Shown in pieces: positions 42,983 through 50,072 of a DNA stretch of 64,000 nt. How positions within the stretch are numbered: the stretch's first letter is position 1; each line of letters starts with the position of its first letter. The stretch lies in the NCBI GenBank assembly GCA_905233625.1, contig CAJOFJ010000020.1:23408-87407 (forward strand). The letters run 5' to 3'. This DNA comes from an uncultured Bacteroidales bacterium. Its GTDB lineage: Bacteria; Bacteroidota; Bacteroidia; Bacteroidales; WCHB1-69. The notes beneath the pieces were generated by a model. That model had not been told where the DNA came from. It worked only from the letters and a program-made list of their open reading frames with translations, and made no database searches. Both the position numbers and the translations under genes were made by a program.

Positions 42983-45900
42983 ATGAATAAAACACTTAAC
43001 GCTCGACTATTCGTCGAAAAAAAAGCTGGTTTCCAAGTAGAAGCCCAGGACTTGCTGGACGACTTGAATCATAATTTAGAACTGAAAATCAATAAGTTAA
43101 GACTTATTGTCGTGTATGATATTTTCGGTATCGAAGAAGAATTGCTGGAGAAAGCCAAGAAGGCCGTCTTCTCAGAGCCCGTTACCGATGAGGTTTACAC
43201 GGATTTTCCTTTGGACGGTTTGACCTATTTCGCCGTGGAATTCCTGCCGGGACAGTTCGACCAGCGGGCCGACAGTGCCATGCAGTGCCTCCAATTGATT
43301 GACCCAAAAACCAAAGCCACCATCCGCAGCGGCAAGCTCATCGTTATGGAAGGATCGCTTTCGGAACAAGATATAGTCAAGATCAAAAAGCACTGTATCA
43401 ACGAAGTAGAGGCAAGAGAAAAAGACATGTCCATCCTGGACGACAGCGAGAATGTCACGGTGGCGGATGTGGAGATTTTCAACACTTTCAACGACATGAA
43501 AGCCGAAGAACTGGACGCTTTCAGACAGAAGCTTTCCTTGGCCATGTCTTTCGAGGATATCCTGCTCATTCAGAATTATTTCAAGAATGAAGAAAAGAGA
43601 AATCCCACGGAAACGGAAATCAAGATGCTGGACACCTACTGGAGCGATCACTGCCGACACACCACTTTCGAGACCCAGCTAGACAACATCACCTTCACTC
43701 CCAGCAGCTTCAATAGCCAGCTGCAAGAGGCTTTCTATCAATACATTCAGATTCGCAACAACGTGCATGGTGGCAGAAAGCCCATCACTTTGATGGACAT
43801 GGCCACCATCTGCGGCAAGAACGAGCGCAAACTCGGCAACCTCGACGATATGGAAGTGTCGGAGGAAAACAACGCCTGCAGTGTGTTCGTGGATGTGGAT
43901 GTGGACGGAAAAATCGAAAAATGGTTGCTGATGTTCAAAAACGAAACGCACAACCATCCTACTGAAATCGAGCCTTTCGGCGGGGCAGCCACATGCGTAG
44001 GCGGTGCTATCCGCGACCCTCTGAGCGGCAGAAGCTATGTGTACCAAGCCATGCGTGTCACTGGGGCAGGCAATATCAACGAGCCGGTTAGCCAAACCAT
44101 GGAAGGCAAGTTGCCACAGCGGGTTATCTCCAAGAGCGCTGCGGCAGGTTATTCCTCCTACGGCAATCAGATAGGCTTGGCCACCACCCATGTACGCGAA
44201 ATTTACCACGAAGGTTACAAAGCCAAACGCTTGGAAATCGGCGCAGTAGTAGGCGCAGTTCCCGCTGACGGCGTAAGACGCGAGCAACCTCAACCCGGCG
44301 ACATCATCATCATGTTCGGCGGACGTACCGGCCGTGACGGTATCGGAGGTGCAACAGGATCTTCCAAAGAACATACTGAAGCTTCCTTGGAAGTTTGCGC
44401 TGCCGAGGTACAAAAGGGTAATGCGCCCGAAGAACGCAAAATACAACACCTGTTCCGCAAACCTGAAGTCACCCGTTTGATCAAGAAATCCAACGACTTT
44501 GGCGCAGGCGGTGTGAGCGTGGCCATCGGCGAGTTGGCCGACGGACTGCTCATCAATCTGGATGCTGTGAAGACCAAATACAAAGGCTTGAACGGCACCG
44601 AGTTAGCTATCAGCGAATCACAAGAGCGTATGAGCGTGGTGGTGGATCCGAAAGATGTGGACCAGTTCTTCGAATACTGCCGCCAAGAAAATATTGAGGC
44701 TACTATCATTGCCAAAGTCACTGACAATAACAGACTTACTATTCAATGGAGAGGCAAGAACATTGTGGACTTGTCCCGTGATTTCATCAATACCAACGGC
44801 TATCGCCAGCGCACGGACGTAGTGATTCCCAAGATTGAAGGCGAATTCCCGATGAGAGTTCCGGAGGCAAGCGCCAACCAGGCCATTACCACTGAAAATG
44901 TGGCCAAACACTTGGCTTCCCCCAACGTGGCCTCGCAAAAAGGTTTGATAGAGATGTTCGACTCCACCATCGGCGCCTCCACGGTGTTGATGCCTTTCGG
45001 TGGCAAGCATCAGCTGACGGAAAGCCAGGCCGGCGTGCAAAAACTTCCCGTGCTGCATGGCCATACCAACACCGCTAGCATCCTGGCCTTCGGTTATAAT
45101 CCCTATATTGCCTCATTTTCGCCCTTCCACGGGGCGATTTACGCCATCCTGGAATCCATGGCCAAGATTGTGGCTGTGGGCGGCGATTACAAGAAAATCC
45201 GCTTTACTTTCCAAGAATACTTCGAGAAATTAGGCAAGGACACGACCAAATGGGGCAAGCCTTTCGCTGCCCTCTTGGGTGCGGTTTACATGCAAAACGC
45301 TTTCCATCTGCCCTCTATTGGCGGCAAGGACTCCATGAGCGGTACTTTCAAGAAACTGAATGTGCCTCCGACCTTGGTGTCTTTCGGTATCGTCACCGAA
45401 AAAGCCGACAAGGTGATTTCTCCTGAATTCAAGCAAAAAGGAAATCATATTTATCTCATCCATAATGTGATAGACGACAATCACAGACCGAACATCGAAC
45501 GGGTGAAACAGATTTTCGACTTTGTGCATGAACAGATTCATGCCGGTAAAATCATCTCTTGCTACACCCTGCAATTCGGTGGTATCATTGAGGCTCTTTG
45601 CAAGATGAGCTTCGGTAACGACTTGGGCTTTGACATCCATACCAATCTGCCCGTATTCGACTACGGTTACGGCAGTTTCGTAGTGGAGACTAACGAAAAA
45701 CTGGATTTCGAATACGCTGTTGAATTGGGCTGTGTAAGCGACAAATTCATCATTAACGGCGCAGAAATTGACAAGGCGAAATGCTTGGCGGCATGGCGTG
45801 GCACCTACGATGCCATCTATCCCGAGGTGAAAATCAACAGCGAGAGCATGCCCAAGGTGGAAGCCCAGAATGCCAAGGTGATGCGTCGTGAGCTGCATCC

Positions 45901-46711
45901 GCCCAAAACCGACAAGGTGAAAGTGATCATTCCCGTATTTCCGGGCAGCAACTGCGATTACGACACCGCCAAGGCCTTCAAAGACGCTGGCGCAGAACCC
46001 GAAATCTTTGTCTTCCGCAACCTGAACGAGATTGAAATCAACAACTCTATCAATGAGTTAGCACAAAAGATTGACAATGCTCACATTTTGGCATTGTGCG
46101 GTGGTTTCAGCTCCGGTGACGAGCCCGACGGCAGCGGCAAGTTCATTGCCAATGTGCTGAACAACGAAAAAGTCAAGGCCGCCATCGAAAAACTGATGGA
46201 TCGTGACTGCCTGATTTTAGGTATTTGCAACGGTTTCCAGGCATTGGTGAAATCAGGACTGCTGCCATACGGCAAAATCGGCCAGGTGACGGCAGACTCT
46301 CCCACCCTGTACCGAAACGACATCAACCGCCACTTGTCGCACATCACCAAGACGGTGGTGGCTTCCAACCATTCACCCTGGCTCAGCTCCTTCAAAGAAG
46401 GCGAGGTTCACCGTGTGGCCATCAGCCATGGCGAAGGCAAGTTTGTGGTGTCGGAAAAGATGGCGCAGGACTTGTTCGCCAACGGCCAAGTTGCCTTCCA
46501 ATACTGTGATTTCAAAGGACATGCCAGCATGAACAAGTACGACAATCCCAATGGCTCCAGCTATGCAATCGAGGGTATCGTGTCCAACTGTGGACGCATC
46601 CTCGGTAAGATGGGACACAGCGAACGCAAGGGCGAGAACCTGTACAAGAACATCCCCGGCAACAAGACGCAGGACATTTTCAGCAATGCGGTGAAATACT
46701 TTTTGAATTAG
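42983..46711 (+). CDS. purL: Phosphoribosylformylglycinamidine synthase (large single-chain form)
   Basis: This is the fourth step of purine synthesis: FGAR + glutamine + ATP gives FGAM. 1242 residues from MNKTLNARLFVEKKAGFQ; the track start 26 codons upstream lies in rluB. The N-terminal domain is followed by two AIR-synthase-like halves (TYWSDHCRHTTFET, FGGAATCVGGAIRDPLSGRSY, FGAGGVSVAIGELADG, IGGKDSMSGTFKKL). A C-terminal glutamine amidotransferase from about residue 980 has the nucleophile Cys in LILGICNGFQALVKSGLLP. The chain is complete. It ends the uspA cluster, and its TAG stop lies inside an AATTAGCAAATTAG repeat. Confidence 0.97.
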   Translation: MNKTLNARLFVEKKAGFQVEAQDLLDDLNHNLELKINKLRLIVVYDIFGIEEELLEKAKKAVFSEPVTDEVYTDFPLDGLTYFAVEFLPGQFDQRADSAMQCLQLIDPKTKATIRSGKLIVMEGSLSEQDIVKIKKHCINEVEAREKDMSILDDSENVTVADVEIFNTFNDMKAEELDAFRQKLSLAMSFEDILLIQNYFKNEEKRNPTETEIKMLDTYWSDHCRHTTFETQLDNITFTPSSFNSQLQEAFYQYIQIRNNVHGGRKPITLMDMATICGKNERKLGNLDDMEVSEENNACSVFVDVDVDGKIEKWLLMFKNETHNHPTEIEPFGGAATCVGGAIRDPLSGRSYVYQAMRVTGAGNINEPVSQTMEGKLPQRVISKSAAAGYSSYGNQIGLATTHVREIYHEGYKAKRLEIGAVVGAVPADGVRREQPQPGDIIIMFGGRTGRDGIGGATGSSKEHTEASLEVCAAEVQKGNAPEERKIQHLFRKPEVTRLIKKSNDFGAGGVSVAIGELADGLLINLDAVKTKYKGLNGTELAISESQERMSVVVDPKDVDQFFEYCRQENIEATIIAKVTDNNRLTIQWRGKNIVDLSRDFINTNGYRQRTDVVIPKIEGEFPMRVPEASANQAITTENVAKHLASPNVASQKGLIEMFDSTIGASTVLMPFGGKHQLTESQAGVQKLPVLHGHTNTASILAFGYNPYIASFSPFHGAIYAILESMAKIVAVGGDYKKIRFTFQEYFEKLGKDTTKWGKPFAALLGAVYMQNAFHLPSIGGKDSMSGTFKKLNVPPTLVSFGIVTEKADKVISPEFKQKGNHIYLIHNVIDDNHRPNIERVKQIFDFVHEQIHAGKIISCYTLQFGGIIEALCKMSFGNDLGFDIHTNLPVFDYGYGSFVVETNEKLDFEYAVELGCVSDKFIINGAEIDKAKCLAAWRGTYDAIYPEVKINSESMPKVEAQNAKVMRRELHPPKTDKVKVIIPVFPGSNCDYDTAKAFKDAGAEPEIFVFRNLNEIEINNSINELAQKIDNAHILALCGGFSSGDEPDGSGKFIANVLNNEKVKAAIEKLMDRDCLILGICNGFQALVKSGLLPYGKIGQVTADSPTLYRNDINRHLSHITKTVVASNHSPWLSSFKEGEVHRVAISHGEGKFVVSEKMAQDLFANGQVAFQYCDFKGHASMNKYDNPNGSSYAIEGIVSNCGRILGKMGHSERKGENLYKNIPGNKTQDIFSNAVKYFLN

Positions 46712-46747
46712 CAAATTAGTTAATTAGTTAATGTGCTAATGAATTAA
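46707..46747. repeat. AATTAGCAAATTAG tract, copy 2
   Basis: aattagcaaattagttaattag and a further ttaatgtgctaatg follow the last codons of purL; the first TAG of the tract is the purL stop codon. It leads directly into a type B array. Confidence 0.8.
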
Positions 46748-46855
46748 GGAGGGGGAGTCTCGCACTGCGTGCTCAAGGGGAGTGAACTTCGTCCATAGGG
46801 GAGTCTCGGGCTGCGCCCTCGAGGGGAGTTTTGCTATGCTCAAGGGAAGATGTTA
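46748..46855. repeat. Type B modular repeat array (GGGGAGT linkers), copy 1
   Basis: Modules GCACTGCGTGCTC, GAACTTCGTCCAT, GGGCTGCGCCCTC and TTTGCTATGCTC are separated by aggggagt(ct) linkers. Three of the four share a CTNCG core with type A modules (the fourth reads CTATG) and two form small hairpins, but modules are shorter (12-13 nt) and the linker differs. Confidence 0.8.
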
Positions 46856-46866
46856 ATGTGCTAATT

Positions 46867-46940
46867 AAATTAAGAACTAAGAATTAAGAGTTAAGAATGT
46901 TGATTTTGCTCTTAGTTCTTAGTTTTTAGTTCTTAATTTT
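46867..46940. repeat. Heptad inverted repeat (AAGAACT ladder hairpin)
   Basis: Four imperfect heptads AAGAACT / AAGAATT / AAGAGTT / AAGAATG are followed, after a short TTGATTTTG loop, by CTCTTAG / TTCTTAG / TTTTTAG / TTCTTAA. The two halves can pair into a stem of roughly 30 bp. It lies at the 3' side of both purL and the serine hydrolase gene and may end both transcripts. Confidence 0.75.
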
Positions 46941-46958
46941 CTGTCCCATGTAACCTAA

Positions 46959-48170
46959 TTATACTCCATCCAGAATATTAAGGATTACCGTGCTTTTGCC
47001 AACGTGGGCACGGTTGCGGTAGTTGCTGAGGCAGATGAACAATAGGTTGTCGGAGGGGCGGTAAACCATGATATGGTGAAAACCATGCCACAAGCCGCCG
47101 TGATACACCAGTTTGCCATAATAGGGATTCTCCTCAAGGTGGAAACCATAACCGTACAACTCCGACGGGGCTGCGCCTGTGATGAGTTTGTTTTGTGTTG
47201 AAGAGGCCTTCTCCACCCATTCTTTCGGAATTACTGAATACTCATTAAAAAGGGCGATTTTCCATTTCATCAGCGACTCGGGACATGAATACAAACCCTT
47301 ATCACCAAAAGTTCCGTCCAACGGCTCTATGGCCACTTCCTCGCCTGATTTCAGGTGTCCCCGTGGGAAAAAAATATCCTTGTGCTCGTTTTTCTGCGTC
47401 ACATAAAAAGTGTTATCCATGCCTATCGGCTTGAAAATGCTGTCCTCCATAAATTTCTCGAACTTCACGCCCGACACCTTCGCCACAATATCCGCCAAAA
47501 GCAAATAGTTAGTGTTAGTGTATTTGTAGCGCATTCCCGGCTTGAAATATATCTTTTCGCGGCGAGAAAACACTTTTTGTATGGCCTGCTCGTTGGTGAC
47601 AAAGCCCTCGGTGCCCCATATCTCTTCCGGAAAATCAAAATACTCGGGCAAACCTGAAGTGTGGCATAGCAAATGATGGATAGTAATCCCCGAATAGGGA
47701 TTGTTCGAATAATATTTCGACAGATTGTCCGTCAATTGTATCTTGCCGGCAGCCACCAGCTTCAGAATAGCCACCGCCGTGAATTGTTTGGAGATGGAAG
47801 CCAGCTCGTAAGGAGTAGTGTGTGACAGCTGGTTTTCCGCCTTGCCCCGCGACGCCCTGAGCTGCGAAATGGTCATACCATTCAAGTCTTTGCCTTTTTG
47901 ATAAAGACGGGCATAACCGTAAGTTTTCCGGGCCACCACCTTGTCATCCAAGGCAATCAGGATAGTGCCATTCAAGCTTTGGGCCATATTGTTGGCCAAT
48001 TCCTGCAAAGCTACTACCTTTAGCTGAGGATTGGCATGGTCAAAAACAGCGTTTATTTCAGCCGTGGACAGCTCTTTCAGTTTTTTCGTCCCTTTGTTCG
48101 TTTTGACGCTTTGAGCCGCCAGAACAAGAGAAAACAAACAGAAAAGCAAACACAAGGAATACTTTTTCAT
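46959..48170 (-). CDS. Serine hydrolase, class C beta-lactamase family
   Basis: 403 residues starting at the ATG three nucleotides after the metK stop; the track's TTG start is one codon further upstream. Signal peptide: YSLCLLFCLFSLVLAAQ. The penicillin-binding fold has the catalytic SISK (ELASISKQFTAVAILKLVAAGKI), the Tyr motif in YKYTNTNYLLLADIVAKVSG, and HGGLWHG in place of the KTG box. It is an exported esterase, peptidase or D,D-carboxypeptidase-like enzyme; sequence does not say which, and calling it a resistance gene would be unjustified. Close spacing suggests it is translated from the metK transcript. Confidence 0.88.
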   Translation of the reverse strand: MKKYSLCLLFCLFSLVLAAQSVKTNKGTKKLKELSTAEINAVFDHANPQLKVVALQELANNMAQSLNGTILIALDDKVVARKTYGYARLYQKGKDLNGMTISQLRASRGKAENQLSHTTPYELASISKQFTAVAILKLVAAGKIQLTDNLSKYYSNNPYSGITIHHLLCHTSGLPEYFDFPEEIWGTEGFVTNEQAIQKVFSRREKIYFKPGMRYKYTNTNYLLLADIVAKVSGVKFEKFMEDSIFKPIGMDNTFYVTQKNEHKDIFFPRGHLKSGEEVAIEPLDGTFGDKGLYSCPESLMKWKIALFNEYSVIPKEWVEKASSTQNKLITGAAPSELYGYGFHLEENPYYGKLVYHGGLWHGFHHIMVYRPSDNLLFICLSNYRNRAHVGKSTVILNILDGV

Positions 48171-48173
48171 CAA

Positions 48174-49457
48174 CTAAAGATTAAACTGTTTTTTTATCTT
48201 ATCCACATAATCGAGGCGTTCCCAACCGAAGAACACCACTTTTTTGAAATTCTTCTCCTTACCATCTACTATGCGGGTATAGGTATCCTTATTCTTATAG
48301 CCCACTTCCACTTCAGCTTCGTAGCAGTCGCGACCAAAATGTCCGTATGCAGCGGTTTTTTCGTAGATGGGATTTTTCAATTGGAAGCGTTCGATAATAT
48401 CGTAGGGACGCATAGGGATGATTTCTTTGATTTTAGTGGCAATCTCGCCATCGCTCAAGTGTACTTTGGCGGTTCCATACGTATTCACAAACAGTCCTAC
48501 TGGCTCGGCCACACCGATAGCGTACGCTACCTGTACCAGCACTTTGTCGCACAAGCCTGCTGCCACCATATTTTTGGCCACATGACGGGCAGCGTATGCG
48601 GCCGAACGATCCACCTTTGACGGGTCTTTTCCGGAAAAAGCTCCACCGCCATGAGCACCATGACCTCCGTATGTGTCCACAATAATCTTTCGTCCTGTTA
48701 AGCCAGTATCTCCATGGGGACCGCCAATGACAAACTTGCCAGTGGGGTTCACATAAAGTTTGTAATCATTTTTGAATAAAGATTTTACACTTTCAGGACA
48801 ATCCTTGATAACGCGAGGCAGCAGAATATTTTCGATGTCTTTTTTGATTTGGTCCTGCATTGCTTTTTCTTCAGCGAAATCATCATGCTGGGTAGAAACC
48901 ACAATGGTATCGATGCGTTCCGGTGTGCCGTCGTTAGCATACTGCAAAGTCACTTGCGACTTGGCATCTGGACGCAGATACGTCATTTGTTTGCCTTCTT
49001 TGCGGATAGCAGCCAATTCCTGTAAAATCATGTGGGACAACTCAATAGTGATGGGCATGTAATTCTGCATTTCGCGGCAGGCATAGCCAAACATCATACC
49101 CTGGTCGCCAGCACCTTGTTGTTCTTTTTCCTGTCGTTCTACGCCCTGGTTAATATCGGAAGACTGGCTGTGAATAGCCGAAATCACAGCACACGACTTG
49201 GCGTCGAACTGGTAATCACTTTTCGTGTAGCCGATTTTGTCAATAACTTTCCGGGCCACGTCATCAATGGATACGTAACCGTTTGTTTTAACCTCACCTG
49301 CGCAAACCACCAAGCCGGTAGTTACCAATGTTTCGCAAGCCACTTTTGATTCCGGATCCTGGGCAAGGAAAGAATCAAGCAAAGCGTCTGAAATTTGATC
49401 ACACACCTTGTCGGGGTGTCCTTCAGATACTGATTCAGATGTGAATAGATAGCTCAT
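48174..49457 (-). CDS. metK: S-adenosylmethionine synthetase
   Basis: MetK forms SAM from methionine and ATP. 427 residues, with the expected motifs: [21 protein letters not shown] at the N-terminus (ATP/methionine site), [12 protein letters not shown], the phosphate loop [23 protein letters not shown], and the C-terminal GHFGRD. The protein is complete. Upstream lies a SAM-II-like riboswitch and a TATTTTTG box, so product feedback at the RNA level is expected. The serine hydrolase gene follows after three bases. Confidence 0.97.
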   Translation of the reverse strand: MSYLFTSESVSEGHPDKVCDQISDALLDSFLAQDPESKVACETLVTTGLVVCAGEVKTNGYVSIDDVARKVIDKIGYTKSDYQFDAKSCAVISAIHSQSSDINQGVERQEKEQQGAGDQGMMFGYACREMQNYMPITIELSHMILQELAAIRKEGKQMTYLRPDAKSQVTLQYANDGTPERIDTIVVSTQHDDFAEEKAMQDQIKKDIENILLPRVIKDCPESVKSLFKNDYKLYVNPTGKFVIGGPHGDTGLTGRKIIVDTYGGHGAHGGGAFSGKDPSKVDRSAAYAARHVAKNMVAAGLCDKVLVQVAYAIGVAEPVGLFVNTYGTAKVHLSDGEIATKIKEIIPMRPYDIIERFQLKNPIYEKTAAYGHFGRDCYEAEVEVGYKNKDTYTRIVDGKEKNFKKVVFFGWERLDYVDKIKKQFNL

Positions 49458-49489
49458 AATAAAAATTTATGGGTTAATAATAAAATTAA

Positions 49490-49570
49490 ACGAAAATTGT
49501 GGGGAAATGTGATGGTTTAGCATTTTTTTCCGTGGTTGCAATCATGACAAATCCTTCCACAAATTTTCGT
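49490..49570 (-). promoter_or_regulatory. Long inverted repeat enclosing the SAM-II aptamer (candidate expression platform)
   Basis: On the mRNA strand ACGAAAATTTGTGG (5') can pair with CCACAATTTTCGT (3') with one bulged base. The 5' arm contains the TGTGG strand of aptamer stem P1, so the two structures exclude each other. The 3' arm is followed by TTTAATTTTATTATT, a possible weak terminator tract. How SAM sets the balance cannot be read from sequence. Confidence 0.6.
49512..49563 (-). ncRNA. SAM-II riboswitch aptamer upstream of metK
   Basis: On the minus strand: P1 strand TGTGG, then GGATTTG, then ATTGCAA, then P1 partner CCACG, an A-rich stretch and AAATGCTAAA. This order (stem, GATTTG, TTGCA, stem, A-rich, GCTAAA) is the SAM-II (RF00521) consensus, in which GATTT and the A-rich strand build the pseudoknot that holds SAM. 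P1 has five pairs including one G-U. It begins within about 10 nt of the predicted transcription start and ends about 55 nt before the metK ATG. Confidence 0.82.
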
Positions 49571-49573
49571 CGG

Positions 49574-49581
49574 CAAAAATA
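49574..49581 (-). promoter_or_regulatory. -7 promoter box of metK
   Basis: TATTTTTG on the minus strand. The transcript would begin just ahead of the riboswitch. Confidence 0.7.
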
Positions 49582-49589
49582 CAATTTTT

Positions 49590-49628
49590 TTTAATTAGCA
49601 AATTAGTAAATGCGGAAATTAGTTAACG
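49590..49628. repeat. AATTAGCAAATTAG tract, copy 3
   Basis: ttaattagcaaattagtaaatg followed by ggaaattagttaac, between the metK promoter and a type A array. Confidence 0.7.
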
Positions 49629-49666
49629 GGGGAATGTGAATAGTTAAATGTGCTAATGTTTTTTTT

Positions 49667-49881
49667 CGTGAAGACGGAGAGACGTTCACTGCGTTCACTC
49701 GGGAAGTCACTCACTGCGTTCGTTCGAGGAGACGCTCGCTTTGCTCGCTCGGTTATACGATTTTCCTCTCCCCGTCTCCCCGTCTCCCCGAATGCACGTT
49801 GTGCATGTCTTACCGAGTACACGAAGTGTACGTCTAACCGTTCAACCGAATGCACTTCGTGCATGACTTACCTTCTCGACG
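49667..49881. repeat. Type A modular repeat array, copy 7 (opposite polarity)
   Basis: Three forward modules (GTTCACTGCGTTCACTCG, ACTCACTGCGTTCGTTCG, GCTCGCTTTGCTCGCTCG), a centre with TATACGATT, then three reverse modules (CGAATGCACGTTGTGCAT, CGAGTACACGAAGTGTAC, CGAATGCACTTCGTGCAT). Hairpin-type modules are on the right here, whereas in copies 1, 2 and 5 they are on the left, so this copy is inverted. Confidence 0.9.
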
Positions 49882-50072
49882 AATTAGTATTGAGTATCAG
49901 TGTGTTACAAAAATTATCGCTTCTAAGCCACAATTTTTGATTTTTTGAGTTGGGCATCATTTTTTTAAAGAAAATGCCTGAAATCGAATTTTAATATATA
50001 AATATTTGATTTTCAAATATTTACAAAACTCTGCCTCTGTAACCTGACCCCTATAACCTGTAACCTGTTTTT
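49882..50072. other. AT-rich spacer after mnmG
   Basis: No open reading frame and no tRNA. It holds the near-palindromic ATATTTGATTTTCAAATAT and, beside the mnmG stop, a short tandem of gtaacctg / ataacctg units. Nothing else can be supported. Confidence 0.5.

Noticed and set aside
46959-48170. Antibiotic-resistance beta-lactamase
   Set aside because: The SxxK and YxN motifs define the serine hydrolase fold, but the third motif is HGG rather than KTG and the family is mostly esterases and peptidases.
48199-48207. Perfect DnaA box TTATCCACA
   Set aside because: It lies alone inside the metK coding sequence (codons for DYVDKI), without a cluster of further boxes, so it is probably chance.
49619-49864. 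81-residue ORF (MHEVHSVERLDVHFVYS...)
   Set aside because: It lies wholly in a type A repeat array. Peptides such as VHFVHS or ARFARS arise because each 18-nt module encodes six codons.
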